NCBI RefSeq assembly: GCF_030818695.1
Contig: NZ_JAUTAR010000001.1
Span: 4,086,501 to 4,150,500, forward strand
DNA from: Chryseobacterium sp. SORGH_AS_0447
GTDB taxonomy: Bacteria; Bacteroidota; Bacteroidia; Flavobacteriales; Weeksellaceae
Length of the DNA stretch: 64,000 nt
Direction: 5' to 3'
Part shown: positions 16,140 through 25,247 of the stretch, piece by piece
Layout: each line of letters begins with the position of its first letter
Numbering within the stretch: the stretch's first letter is position 1
Notes under the pieces: model-generated
What the model saw: the letters and a program-made list of their open reading frames with translations, nothing else
Told to the model about the DNA's origin: nothing
Database searches by the model: none
Program-made: the position numbers and the translations under genes

Positions 16140-17945
16140 ATGATTACAGAAAACAATCTTTCTGAAAACGAGGAGAACAAGAACGACCAGGAAATCCCTC
16201 AGGAAAAAACATCAGAAAATGTCTCATCCCACGATGAAAACATTCCCCATGAAGAGCCGGAACATGAAGAAGAACATGCAGATGTGGAAATCTCTCTGGC
16301 TGATGCGCTGAAAGAAATGGAAAAAATCATCAATTCGCCGAATGCCGGTGAAGATTTTAAGAAATTCAACCAGCTGAAAGAAAAAGCAAGTCATTACATC
16401 CATGATGAAGTGGAAGATAAAAAGCATGAATACGTAGAAGCCGGAAATGCCCCTGAAAACTTCAGTTACGAGCATCCTTCCCAGGCGAGGTTCTCCGCTT
16501 TGGTGAATATCTTCAGAGAAAAGCACGACGATTACCAGAAAGGCCAGGAAGAAGAGCAGAAGAAAAATCTCGATCACCGCCAGAGCATTATCGAAAGGCT
16601 GAAAAACCTGTATACCAATTCCGAACCGGGTACCAACCTTTTCAAATCCATCCGTGAGATCAAGGAAGACTGGTCCAATGCCGGACAGGTGGCCAAATCG
16701 GAATTCAGAATCCTGAACAACAACTACTTCCATCACCTGAACCAATTCTATCAGATGCTGGACCTGAATAAAGAATTCCTGGAGCAGGAATACAGCCATA
16801 ACCTGGAAAAGAGACAGCACATCATCGAGCGTGCCAAGCAGCTTGAACATGAGCCGGTAATCCAGAAAGCGCTGAATGAGCTTCAATACCTGCACAAGCT
16901 TTGGAAAGAAGAAGCTGAGCCGGTAGCAGAAGAATTCCGTGAAAAGACTTGGGAAGAATTCAAGGAAATTTCCAACAAAATTCACGAAAGAAAATCCGAG
17001 CTTTCAGCAGCCATCGAGACAGAACAGGCCGGTAATCTTGAAAAGAAAAACCAGATTATTGCGGAGATTAAAAAACTGTCTGAGCCTGCGGAAAATCCTA
17101 ACCACAACTACTGGCAGAACGCCATCCGAAAAGTGGAGGATCTCCGTACCGAATTTCTGAAAACCGGAAGTGTTCCGAGAAAGCTTTCCAACCAGAACTG
17201 GAATGACTTCAAAACTACCCTTAGAAATTTCAACACGACAAAGAATACCTATTATAAATCGTTAAAAGGATCTCAACAGGCCAACCTGGAAGAAAAATTA
17301 AAGCTCATCCAGACGGCAAAAGACAACCAGAACAACGAAGAATGGGATATCGCCGTTCCTTTATTTAAAAAGCTTCAGGAAGACTGGAAGAAAATCGGAC
17401 ATGTTCCGAAGAGCATGACCAATAAAATCTGGGACGAGTTCCGCGATGCCTGTAACGCGTTTTTCAATAATTACCGTGAAAAGAGCAATGCTTCTACCGA
17501 CAACTGGAAAGAAAATTACAAGCAGAAGAAAGCCATCCTTGAAGAGCTGAAAACCGTAACCAACGAAGACGGCAGCATCGAAAGGATTGAAGCCATCAAA
17601 ACGGCCTGGAACAACATCGGGAAAGTGCCGAGAGACAAAATCTCCATCAATACCGAATTCAACAAAACATTGAGAGAGAAACTGAAGCTCAACAAAATCA
17701 ATGAATTTGAGCTGAAAGAAGAAGGTCTTTCTGAAAACCAGTTGACTGATAAGGCCAGAAAAATGAAGAGCCAGATCTCTGATCTTGAAGCCGAAATCGT
17801 GAAGCTGGAAAACAACCTGGCATTCTTCAAAAACCCATCCAGAGAAAACCCGCTGCTGAAAGATACGTACAACTCCATCGACGAGAAAAAGGCACACCTG
17901 GAAAACTTAAAACAAAGTCTCCACACCATTATTGCAGGAGAATAA
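16140..17945 (+). CDS. DUF349 repeat protein
   Basis: This 601-residue soluble protein is very rich in Glu, Lys and Asn. After an acidic N-terminus (about 1-55) there are several copies of the DUF349 helical unit, each about 70-75 residues, recognisable by W-x(5)-V/I-P-x-x-x-x-x-x-x-W or -F cores: SIREIKEDWSNAGQVAKSEF, ELQYLHKLWKEEAEPVAEEF, VPRKLSNQNWNDFKTTLRNF and KKLQEDWKKIGHVPKSMTNK. The C-terminus (about 545-595) is a coiled coil (KMKSQISDLEAEIVKLENNL). DUF349 proteins are found in Bacteroidota and Actinobacteria; their role is unknown. A terminator-like hairpin follows. Confidence 0.9.
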   Translation: MITENNLSENEENKNDQEIPQEKTSENVSSHDENIPHEEPEHEEEHADVEISLADALKEMEKIINSPNAGEDFKKFNQLKEKASHYIHDEVEDKKHEYVEAGNAPENFSYEHPSQARFSALVNIFREKHDDYQKGQEEEQKKNLDHRQSIIERLKNLYTNSEPGTNLFKSIREIKEDWSNAGQVAKSEFRILNNNYFHHLNQFYQMLDLNKEFLEQEYSHNLEKRQHIIERAKQLEHEPVIQKALNELQYLHKLWKEEAEPVAEEFREKTWEEFKEISNKIHERKSELSAAIETEQAGNLEKKNQIIAEIKKLSEPAENPNHNYWQNAIRKVEDLRTEFLKTGSVPRKLSNQNWNDFKTTLRNFNTTKNTYYKSLKGSQQANLEEKLKLIQTAKDNQNNEEWDIAVPLFKKLQEDWKKIGHVPKSMTNKIWDEFRDACNAFFNNYREKSNASTDNWKENYKQKKAILEELKTVTNEDGSIERIEAIKTAWNNIGKVPRDKISINTEFNKTLREKLKLNKINEFELKEEGLSENQLTDKARKMKSQISDLEAEIVKLENNLAFFKNPSRENPLLKDTYNSIDEKKAHLENLKQSLHTIIAGE

Positions 17946-17963
17946 AAAATAATCTTAAATCTT

Positions 17964-17998
17964 AAAAGCGGAGCAAAACATTTGACTTCGCTTTTTTC
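17964..17998 (+). terminator. Terminator between the DUF349 gene and ribD
   Basis: AAAAGCGGAG pairs with CTTCGCTTTT (one G-U) across a 12-nt loop, followed by T residues that run up to the ribD ATG. Confidence 0.7.
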
Positions 17999-19036
17999 AT
18001 GAGTATGCAGGACGAATTTTATATCAAAAGAGGAATTGAGCTGGCCCAGAAAGCCCTGGGCAAGACCTATCCCAACCCTTTGGTCGGAAGCGTGATCGTA
18101 CACAACGGTAAAATCATCGGGGAAGGCTATCACTATAAAGCTGGGGAAAACCATGCGGAAATCAATGCCATCGAATCGGTGGAAGACAAATCCCTGATTC
18201 CGGAATCTACGATTTATGTTACACTGGAGCCTTGTGCGCATTACGGAAAAACGCCGCCGTGCGCTTTAAAGATAAAAGAACTCGGCTTCCGTAAAGTGGT
18301 GATCGGAGCCATGGATTCCCATGACAAAGTAAACGGAAAAGGAAAAAAAATCATCCAGGATGCCGGGATCGAAGTAGTGTCTGGGATTTTAGAAGAAGAA
18401 TGCATCAAGTTGAATAAAAGATTCTTCACGTATCATGAAAAGAAGCGGCCATACATCATCCTGAAATGGGCACAGTCAGCCGACGGTTTTCTTGATAAAA
18501 ATTTTCAACCCACGGCAATTTCCAATTCGTTGGTGAATCAGTTCGTGCATCAGCTGAGAGCCGACGAACACGCGATCCTGGTAGGAACCCAAACCGCTTT
18601 GAATGATAACCCGAGCCTGACGGTGCGAAATGTGAAGGGCGTAAATCCGGTAAGAATATTAATTGATTTTGATTTGAAAGTCCCTTCGAATTTCAGCATT
18701 TTTAATCAGACGGCGAAAACCATCGTTATCAATTCCGTAAAGGAAGAAACTCATGAGAATATTCATTTTATTAAGATTAAAAAAGAGAATTTCCTTCAGG
18801 AACTGATGGACGCTTTATACAGAGAGCAGATCCAATCCGTGATTATTGAAGGCGGAAGATTTACCCTCCAGCAGTTCATCGACGGAGATCTCTGGGACGA
18901 AGCGATCATCATTAAAAACGAAAACCTCAGGCTTGAAAATGGGACTGAAGCACCTCAATTTACCGGCAGGAAACCCTTACGCACAGAAGATTTCAGAGAC
19001 AACAGTATTGAATTTTATCAATATCAGACAACATAA
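17999..19036 (+). CDS. ribD: Bifunctional riboflavin deaminase/reductase RibD
   Basis: This 345-residue enzyme carries out two steps of riboflavin synthesis. The N-terminal deaminase (about 1-150) has the zinc motif NHAEINAIE then LEPCAHYGKTPPC, with H-A-E and P-C-x(8)-C ligands. The C-terminal reductase (about 155-340) starts RPYIILKWAQSADGFLD, includes HAILVGTQTALNDNPSLTVR and the VIIEGGRFTLQQFID loop that binds NADPH. Both halves are complete. The start is ATG 17999; ATG 18005 is the alternative. No other rib gene is next to it. Confidence 0.95.
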   Translation: MSMQDEFYIKRGIELAQKALGKTYPNPLVGSVIVHNGKIIGEGYHYKAGENHAEINAIESVEDKSLIPESTIYVTLEPCAHYGKTPPCALKIKELGFRKVVIGAMDSHDKVNGKGKKIIQDAGIEVVSGILEEECIKLNKRFFTYHEKKRPYIILKWAQSADGFLDKNFQPTAISNSLVNQFVHQLRADEHAILVGTQTALNDNPSLTVRNVKGVNPVRILIDFDLKVPSNFSIFNQTAKTIVINSVKEETHENIHFIKIKKENFLQELMDALYREQIQSVIIEGGRFTLQQFIDGDLWDEAIIIKNENLRLENGTEAPQFTGRKPLRTEDFRDNSIEFYQYQTT

Positions 19037-19137
19037 CAGATTCATTATCAAAACATAAATTAACAAATACATGATAATTTTTCACTGTTGTTTGAAATTA
19101 ATTAAGTAACTTCATGATCCATTTAAACCAATACATC

Positions 19138-19290
19138 ATGAAAAATTTAAGAAAATTATCAAAGAAAGAATTAAAATCCGTAAACGGTGGAATCCAGACC
19201 TGCGATCAGTATTGCAACCCGGAATCTTACAGATGTTGTATTCCACGAAAGGCATATTATTGCGCTCCCATTGGCAGCCCATGTCGATAG
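19138..19290 (+). CDS. GG-leader bacteriocin-like mini-peptide
   Basis: A 50-residue peptide is encoded. Its leader MKNLRKLSKKELKSVNGG ends in the double-glycine cut site used by C39-peptidase ABC exporters. The remaining 32 residues (IQTCDQYCNPESYRC onwards) contain six cysteines (two of them adjacent), consistent with a disulfide-rich or modified mature peptide. Peptides with this leader are frequent in Chryseobacterium genomes and are usually annotated as bacteriocin-like, but the function is not established. No transporter or modification enzyme lies nearby. A similar gene is at 48203-48364. Confidence 0.75.
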   Translation: MKNLRKLSKKELKSVNGGIQTCDQYCNPESYRCCIPRKAYYCAPIGSPCR

Positions 19291-19461
19291 AGCGGAATAC
19301 TTGGCTGATCCGATGGAATCAACTTGGATAAGCTAAAAAATGAAAAATTACAAAAAAGAGAGCTTTAACAGTTCTCTTTTTTGTTTAGGCCTTTCAATTA
19401 AAAATTTTACCTTTGAAAAATAATTCTAAAATAACAGGCAGAAGCATTTTCCTCATTACCT

Positions 19462-20064
19462 ATGTTCAGTTTTAAAACGATAGAATCTCCGGTTGAAAAC
19501 ACCTTATTAAAAGAAAAGGGAAGCAAGTTCATCGGCTTTGCCTTTCCGGTGAACAATGAAGAAGAACTTAAAAATGCTTTGGAAAAGATCTGGTCCGAAC
19601 ATCCGAAAGCAACGCATCATTGTTACGCTTTCAGAATAGGACTGAATGGAGAAAACTACCGTGCCAACGACGACGGCGAGCCATCCGGAAGTGCTGGGCT
19701 GCCGATTTACAACCAGTTATTGGCCAATGAAATCACCAATGTCCTGGTGATTTCCGTACGCTACTATGGCGGAACAAAACTCGGAGTTTCCGGTTTAGTA
19801 AAGGCTTACAAAGAATCGGCTAAAATCACGCTGGAAGAAGCCCGGATTATGACAAAGGAACTGGAAACCGTAGTACAGATCAGTTTTAATTTTAATCAGC
19901 AGAATGTAATTTTCACTCTGCTGTCGAAGTACGATGCAAAAGTTCTACAATTCGATGCCAACGAAAACTGTATCGTGACGGCTGCTTTAAAGCTTTCCCA
20001 AAAAGAAAGCATCTCGGAAAAACTTTCCGAGATGCATTATGTTTCATTTGAATTTACAAATTAA
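19462..20064 (+). CDS. YigZ/IMPACT-family protein
   Basis: This 200-residue protein has the UPF0029/IMPACT N-terminal domain, recognisable by HPKATHHCYAFR, NDDGEPSGSAGLPI and VRYYGGTKLGVSGLVKAY. The C-terminal about 60 residues (VQISFNFNQQNVIFTLLSKY) form the small DUF1949 ferredoxin-like domain found in bacterial members such as E. coli YigZ. The biochemical role is uncertain; translation-linked nucleic-acid binding has been proposed for the family. The gene overlaps the 3' end of the convergent zinc peptidase gene by 4 nt. Confidence 0.92.
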   Translation: MFSFKTIESPVENTLLKEKGSKFIGFAFPVNNEEELKNALEKIWSEHPKATHHCYAFRIGLNGENYRANDDGEPSGSAGLPIYNQLLANEITNVLVISVRYYGGTKLGVSGLVKAYKESAKITLEEARIMTKELETVVQISFNFNQQNVIFTLLSKYDAKVLQFDANENCIVTAALKLSQKESISEKLSEMHYVSFEFTN

Positions 20065-20750
20065 TTCCTTCTTCCTCCCATCAGTAAGGAAACGAAGTAT
20101 AACAACTGGACCAGTGATCCGATCGCAGCCACCACATAGGTTCTGGCCGCCCATTTCAGGCTGTCCTTTACGCCGACATATTCCTCTGAAGTTACGGTTC
20201 CCGTATCTCTGAGCCACTTCATTGCTCTGTTGCTCGCATCATACTCCACAGGAAGCGTTACGAAAGCAAAAAGTGTTGTTAACGCGAACATAATAACACC
20301 AATCGTCAGGATCAGCTTATTTCCGCTCATTGCCATCACCAGGATACCGCCCATGATAACAAACTGCATCAGGTTTGAGCTGATGCTCACTACCGGTACC
20401 AGTTTTGAACGCAATTGTAACATTGAATATCCTACTTTATGCTGTACCGCATGTCCGCACTCATGAGCCGCAACAGCCGCTGCCGCTGCATTTCGCTGCA
20501 TGTAGACTGCTTCAGAAAGATTTACCGTTTTATTTTCAGGATTGTAATGATCTGTCAACTGCCCTGGAACCGACATTACCTGTACATCGTTGATTCCGTT
20601 ATCCCTCAACATCTTTTCCGCCACCTCCTTACCAGAAAGCCCGTTTCGGAGATGCACCTGCGAATAGTGCTCAAATTTTGATTTCAACCGCCAGGAGACA
20701 TACCAGCTCACCGCCATTGAAATGATTATGATTAAATAATAACCGCCCAT
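20061..20750 (-). CDS. YugP-type zinc metallopeptidase, membrane-bound
   Basis: This 229-residue protein belongs to the neutral zinc metallopeptidase family of B. subtilis YugP. The metal site reads AAHECGHAVQH (H-E-x-x-H). An N-terminal membrane segment (YYLIIIISMAVSWYVSW) precedes it and three hydrophobic segments follow (about 115-140, 145-165 and 205-225). VYMQRNAAAAAVAAHECGHA and the PVEYDASNRAMKWL segment are typical. The substrate is unknown. It is convergent with the YigZ-like gene. Confidence 0.92.
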   Translation of the reverse strand: MGGYYLIIIISMAVSWYVSWRLKSKFEHYSQVHLRNGLSGKEVAEKMLRDNGINDVQVMSVPGQLTDHYNPENKTVNLSEAVYMQRNAAAAAVAAHECGHAVQHKVGYSMLQLRSKLVPVVSISSNLMQFVIMGGILVMAMSGNKLILTIGVIMFALTTLFAFVTLPVEYDASNRAMKWLRDTGTVTSEEYVGVKDSLKWAARTYVVAAIGSLVQLLYFVSLLMGGRRN

Positions 20751-20823
20751 CTATAAACTTTGTAATATATTTTTTCAACCGAGATGATGTAAAAACTGTG
20801 CCAAAGTTTTATATTAATTTATT

Positions 20824-20831
20824 TATATTTG
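20824..20831 (+). promoter_or_regulatory. -7 promoter box of the GNAT-like gene
   Basis: TATATTTG matches TAnnTTTG and lies 23 nt before the ATG at 20855. Confidence 0.5.
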
Positions 20832-20854
20832 TCCTATAATTCCCCTAGAAAATC

Positions 20855-21982
20855 ATGTCAGAAATTTCAGTTATTGAAGTAAAAAGTGCTGATCAGCTCA
20901 AGCAGTTTGTAAGATTTCCGATGGATCTGTATAAAAACAATCCCTATTATGTCCCTTCTTTTGTGAATGAGGAAATCAACATCTGGAATCCGGCAGAAAA
21001 TCCCGCAATGGAATACTCGGAGGCAAAACAATTTTTGGCTTACAAAGACCGCGAGCTTGTGGGCAGAATTGCTGTAATGATCAATCATAAGGAGGAACAT
21101 GAACTAGGGATCAGAAAGGTACGTTTCGGATGGATCGACTTCATTGATGATGAAAAGGTTTCAAAGGCCCTGATCCAGAAAGTAATAGAATACGCCGGAG
21201 AAAAGAACATCGGGAAAATAGAAGGACCGATGGGGTTCACGAACCTGGATAAGGCCGGAATGCTGACAATGGGCTTCGATAAGCTGGCCACAATGATCGG
21301 AATCTACAACCATGCCTATTACCCGGAACATCTGGAAAAACTGGGCCTGACCAAAGAAAAGGAATGGGTGGAATTCGAGCTGCAATTCCCGGAAGTATTG
21401 CCCGACAAGATACACAAATTCAATGAGTTGATTTCCCAGAAGTACAAACTGAAGGTATTGGATTTCAAGTCGAAAGAAGAGATTATTGAATATGTGGATC
21501 CGATGTTTGACCTGTTGGATGAAACCTATAAACATCTGTCCACTTACACTCCGATTTCGGACGAACAGCGGAAAACATACAAAGAGAAATATTTTAAACT
21601 CATCGATAAGGATTATATCGTCTGTGTTGCCGATGATACGGACCAGCTGGTGGCTTTTGCTATTACCATGCCTTCCTATTCCAAAGCGTTGCAGAAATCC
21701 AAAGGAAAGCTGCTGCCCTTCGGATGGTGGCATTTTCTGAGAGCCGGAAAGAAAAACGACCGGGCGAATTTTTACCTGATCGGGATCCATCCGGATTATC
21801 AGAGAAGAGGCGTTACTTCGATCATCTTTAAGGAAATATGGAAGCTCTTCCGCAAAAAGGGCGTAAAATACCTTGAAACAAACCCTGAACTGGAAGAAAA
21901 TAAAAGCGTTCAGCTGCTGTGGCAGGACTATGGTCCGGTGAACCATAAGCGAAGAAGAACCTATTCCCTGGAAATTAAATAA
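20855..21982 (+). CDS. GNAT-like N-acyltransferase-fold protein
   Basis: This 375-residue soluble protein ends in a GNAT fold. The acetyl-CoA binding motif A reads IGIHPDYQRRGVTSIIFKEI near residues 308-327, and KGVKYLETNPELEENKSVQ continues the fold. The N-terminal half (FVRFPMDLYKNNPYYVPSFV, then AKQFLAYKDRELVGRIAVMI) matches a large uncharacterised bacterial group with two tandem GNAT halves. The substrate is not known. It is preceded by a TATATTTG box and followed by a small membrane protein gene. Confidence 0.85.
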   Translation: MSEISVIEVKSADQLKQFVRFPMDLYKNNPYYVPSFVNEEINIWNPAENPAMEYSEAKQFLAYKDRELVGRIAVMINHKEEHELGIRKVRFGWIDFIDDEKVSKALIQKVIEYAGEKNIGKIEGPMGFTNLDKAGMLTMGFDKLATMIGIYNHAYYPEHLEKLGLTKEKEWVEFELQFPEVLPDKIHKFNELISQKYKLKVLDFKSKEEIIEYVDPMFDLLDETYKHLSTYTPISDEQRKTYKEKYFKLIDKDYIVCVADDTDQLVAFAITMPSYSKALQKSKGKLLPFGWWHFLRAGKKNDRANFYLIGIHPDYQRRGVTSIIFKEIWKLFRKKGVKYLETNPELEENKSVQLLWQDYGPVNHKRRRTYSLEIK

Positions 21983-22022
21983 TTCCCTCCTCAAAAAGTA
22001 GACTTATCAGAAATTCTAAGAT

Positions 22023-22199
22023 ATGAAACCACACCTTATCGTTTTCGGAATTTTAATTGCCGGATTTATTGCGTACAACTTATTTTTCCAGGCTGCGGAC
22101 GAACGAACGAATACGGCCATCAACATCATTTACGCCAGTGTGCTTTTTGCTTATATTTCATTTATGGCCTACTCGCTCCTCAGAAAAATGAAGAAATAA
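22023..22199 (+). CDS. 58-residue two-helix membrane protein
   Basis: A short frame from ATG 22023 to TAA 22197 encodes 58 residues with two hydrophobic helices (HLIVFGILIAGFIAYNLFF and IIYASVLFAYISFMAYSLL) joined by a polar QAADERTNTA loop, ending in basic LRKMKK. It starts 40 nt after the GNAT-like stop and could share its transcript. The function is unknown, but the hydrophobicity and codon use look real. Confidence 0.7.
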   Translation: MKPHLIVFGILIAGFIAYNLFFQAADERTNTAINIIYASVLFAYISFMAYSLLRKMKK

Positions 22200-22289
22200 G
22201 CGTTATTTTTACTGATTCTAAATTATACGTTTCATCCATTTTCCAGCCACATTTAACCTCATAAATTTCATGCTTTCTTGTTTATTCGC

Positions 22290-22297
22290 TAAATTTG
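22290..22297 (+). promoter_or_regulatory. -7 promoter box of the nuo operon
   Basis: TAAATTTG is a full match to TAnnTTTG, 23 nt before the nuoA ATG. It is the only clear box before the 14.4-kb operon. Confidence 0.6.
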
Positions 22298-22320
22298 CAA
22301 ATTGAGATAATAATGCAAAA

Positions 22321-22692
22321 ATGAATTTACCTGAAAGTTATATTCCAATCCTTTTACAGGCAGGTGTTGCGATAGGTTTCGTAGCCATTTCTTTGCTTGG
22401 AGCGCATTTTTTAGGTCCGAAACAGAAAAAAGGAAATTCTGTGAAGAACCAGAGCTGGGAATGTGGAGTCCCGGTAGAAGGAAATGCGAGAACACCGTTT
22501 TCCATCAAATACTTTTTAACAGCGGTATTGTTCGTATTATTCGATATCGAAATCGTATTTTTTTACCCGTATGCGGTAAACTTCAGAGAATTCGGAATGG
22601 AAGGATTCCTTGCGGTACTTACCTTTGTAGCCATCTTTTTCATGGCATTTTTCTATGTATGGAAAAGAGGAGCACTGGATTGGGATAAGTAG
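22321..22692 (+). CDS. nuoA: NADH-quinone oxidoreductase subunit A
   Basis: This 123-residue membrane subunit of complex I has three membrane helices (about 9-28, 62-82 and 92-112). Family signatures are GPKQKKGNSVKNQSWECGV with the loop cysteine that becomes accessible in the deactive state of mitochondrial ND3, and FSIKYFLTAVLFVLFDIEIV with the conserved acidic residues. It opens the nuo operon behind a TAAATTTG box and is followed by nuoB after 102 nt. Confidence 0.96.
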   Translation: MNLPESYIPILLQAGVAIGFVAISLLGAHFLGPKQKKGNSVKNQSWECGVPVEGNARTPFSIKYFLTAVLFVLFDIEIVFFYPYAVNFREFGMEGFLAVLTFVAIFFMAFFYVWKRGALDWDK

Positions 22693-22794
22693 AGGAATAG
22701 AAATTGTAAATGACTGTTTTAGACAATACGAGTGGCTTGAAAACTAACATTAACACTCATTTCTGATCTAAAATTAAAATCTTAAATCAATCAA

Positions 22795-23355
22795 ATGTCA
22801 GATAACAAACCAGTAATAAGAACAGATGCACCGGCTCCGGAAGGATTTGAAGGAGAAGGCTTTTTCGCAACGAAACTGAGCAGTGTAATCGGGATGGCCA
22901 GAAAATTCTCTCTTTGGCCGCTGCCTTTTGCAACCTCTTGCTGCGGCATCGAGTTTATGGCAACCCTGAACCCAACGTATGACGCTTCTAGATTCGGGAT
23001 GGAAAGAAACTCTTTCTCCCCGAGACAGGCAGATTTACTGATGGTTTGCGGAACCATATCCAAGAAATTAGGACCGGTCCTAAAAGAAGTATACACCCAG
23101 ATGGCTGAGCCGAAATGGGTAGTTGCCGTAGGTGCTTGCGCATGCAGCGGTGGTATTTTTGACACGTATTCCGTATTGCAGGGAATCGATAAAATAATTC
23201 CCGTGGACGTATACGTTCCGGGATGCCCTCCCCGACCTGAGCAGATCATCGAAGGGGTAATGCAGGTTCAGGCTCTTGCAGAAAGCGAAAGCATCAGAAG
23301 AAGAGATACACCTGAATACCAGAAACTATTAGATTCTTACAATATTAGCAACTAA
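22795..23355 (+). CDS. nuoB: NADH-quinone oxidoreductase subunit B
   Basis: This 186-residue peripheral-arm subunit holds cluster N2, the last Fe-S centre before quinone. The four ligands are visible: the adjacent Cys pair in TSCCGIEFMA (49-50), Cys in GACACSGGIF (115), and Cys in VPGCPPRPEQ (144). Length and motif spacing are normal. It is followed by nuoC after 5 nt. Confidence 0.97.
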   Translation: MSDNKPVIRTDAPAPEGFEGEGFFATKLSSVIGMARKFSLWPLPFATSCCGIEFMATLNPTYDASRFGMERNSFSPRQADLLMVCGTISKKLGPVLKEVYTQMAEPKWVVAVGACACSGGIFDTYSVLQGIDKIIPVDVYVPGCPPRPEQIIEGVMQVQALAESESIRRRDTPEYQKLLDSYNISN

Positions 23356-23360
23356 CGGAA

Positions 23361-23855
23361 ATGACCAACGAATTTGTATTAGAAGCCATCACAAGAGAAT
23401 TTCCGGAATCCGTTATCGCAAGTTCGGAACCTTACGGGATGCTGACGGTTGAGGTAAAAAAAGAAGACCTGAAAAAAATCGTTCATTACCTGAAAGATTC
23501 TTCGCTGGAAATCAATTTCCTGACGGATGTATGCGGCATTCATTATCCTGAGTTTCCGGATAAGGAAATCGGAGTGGTTTACCACCTGCAGAATATGATG
23601 GCCAATTTCAGACTCCGTCTGAAAATCTTTATGTCCAGAGAAAACGTAGAAGTGGATTCTTTAGTGGATCTGTATGCAGGAGCCAACTGGATGGAAAGGG
23701 AAACCTATGATTTCTTCGGAATTAAATTTAAAGGCCACCCGGACCTCAGACCGATTCTGAATATGGAAGACCTGGGTTACCATCCGATGCTGAAGGAATA
23801 CCGACTGGAAGACGGGACAAGGACCGATAAGAACGATGATATGTTCGGAAGATAA
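23361..23855 (+). CDS. nuoC: NADH-quinone oxidoreductase subunit C
   Basis: This 164-residue subunit (30-kDa subunit family) is a separate protein, not fused with NuoD as in E. coli. The family block DLYAGANWMERETYDFFGIK is followed by GHPDLRPILNMEDL and a GYHPMLKEY end. It sits at the junction of the hydrophilic arm next to NuoD. Confidence 0.96.
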   Translation: MTNEFVLEAITREFPESVIASSEPYGMLTVEVKKEDLKKIVHYLKDSSLEINFLTDVCGIHYPEFPDKEIGVVYHLQNMMANFRLRLKIFMSRENVEVDSLVDLYAGANWMERETYDFFGIKFKGHPDLRPILNMEDLGYHPMLKEYRLEDGTRTDKNDDMFGR

Positions 23856-23922
23856 AAATATAAATGATTAATGATGATTGATCAGTAATCAATTATCACT
23901 TATCGATTATCAATTATATATT

Positions 23923-25146
23923 ATGAAAGATAACTCATTATCTAATATACTTAACCAATACGAAAGTAAGGAACAGATTGACGGACAACTGTATACCCTC
24001 AATTTAGGACCTACCCACCCTGCAACGCACGGGATTTTCCAGAACATCTTAACGATGGACGGAGAAAGAATCCTTCACGCAGAGCAGACCGTGGGATATA
24101 TCCACAGGGCATTTGAGAAAATTTCCGAAAGAAGGAATTATTCTCAAATCACTACCCTTACCGACCGTATGAATTACTGTTCTGCGCCGATCAATAACCT
24201 GGGTTGGCATATGACGGTTGAAAAACTGATCGGTGTTGAAGTTCCGAAGCGTGTAGACTATATGCGTGTGATTTTAATGGAACTTGCCAGAATCGGTGAC
24301 CACCTGATCTGTAATGGGGTAACCGGGATGGATTCAGGAGCGATTACAGGGCTTACCTATATGTTCATCGAAAGAGAACGTATTTACGATATGTACGAGC
24401 AGATCTGCGGGGCAAGGATGACCACCAATATGGGAAGAATCGGAGGTTTTGAAAGAGATTTCACTCCGAAGTTCCATGAGCTGATCAAGGATTTCCTTAA
24501 AACCTTCCCTCCTAGATTTAAAGAATTCTGTACGCTTCTTGAGAGAAACAGAATCTTTATGGACAGAACCATCGGTGCAGGAGGCATTTCTGCAGAAAGA
24601 GCATTAAGCTACGGGTTTACCGGTCCGAATTTACGTGCAACAGGCGTCGACTATGATGTGAGAGTCGCACAGCCTTATTCTTCTTACCAGGATTTCGACT
24701 TTATCATCCCTGTGGGGACATCCGGAGATACTTACGACCGTTTCATGGTTCGTCAGCAGGAAATCTGGGAATCGATCAAAATTATCAAGCAAGCATACAA
24801 AAATCTTCCTGAAGGACCGTTCCACGCGGACGTTCCGGATTTCTACCTGCCAGAAAAAGCAGATGTATACCAGAAAATGGAAGCATTGATCTACCACTTC
24901 AAAATCGTAATGGGAGAAACCGACGTACCGAAAGGTGAAGTTTACCATGCGGTAGAAGGAGGAAACGGAGAATTAGGATTCTATCTGGTAAGTGACGGCG
25001 GAAGAAGCCCTTACCGACTGCACTTCAGAAGACCTTGCTTCATCTACTACCAGGCATATCCTGAAATGATTACAGGTTCTGTAATTTCTGATGCGATTGT
25101 TACCATGTGTAGTATGAATATCATTGCGGGAGAATTAGACGCATAA
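23923..25146 (+). CDS. nuoD: NADH-quinone oxidoreductase subunit D
   Basis: This 407-residue 49-kDa-family subunit helps form the quinone site. Signatures are LNLGPTHPATHGIF with the quinone-contact histidines, EQTVGYIHRAFEKISERRNY, TDRMNYCSAPINN and the C-terminal MCSMNIIAGELDA. The start was set to the ATG at 23923, because the longer frame opens in a low-complexity AT-rich spacer (ATCAATTAT-type repeats) that does not look coding. Confidence 0.96.
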   Translation: MKDNSLSNILNQYESKEQIDGQLYTLNLGPTHPATHGIFQNILTMDGERILHAEQTVGYIHRAFEKISERRNYSQITTLTDRMNYCSAPINNLGWHMTVEKLIGVEVPKRVDYMRVILMELARIGDHLICNGVTGMDSGAITGLTYMFIERERIYDMYEQICGARMTTNMGRIGGFERDFTPKFHELIKDFLKTFPPRFKEFCTLLERNRIFMDRTIGAGGISAERALSYGFTGPNLRATGVDYDVRVAQPYSSYQDFDFIIPVGTSGDTYDRFMVRQQEIWESIKIIKQAYKNLPEGPFHADVPDFYLPEKADVYQKMEALIYHFKIVMGETDVPKGEVYHAVEGGNGELGFYLVSDGGRSPYRLHFRRPCFIYYQAYPEMITGSVISDAIVTMCSMNIIAGELDA

Positions 25147-25247
25147 AACGGTAAAAAGTACAGTGTACCATGTGCAGTGTACTTAAAAATATAAACAGAT
25201 AATAATACTTTGTACTTTGTACAATGTACATTTTACAACAAAATAAA

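Noticed and set aside
16224-16985. 253-codon minus-strand frame opposite the DUF349 gene
   Set aside because: It is the antisense of a Glu/Lys-rich coding region, giving Phe/Leu-rich nonsense sequence; the plus-strand gene has clear repeats.
21161-21994. 277-codon minus-strand frame opposite the GNAT-like gene
   Set aside because: Antisense shadow; the plus strand has the acetyl-CoA motif and a promoter box.
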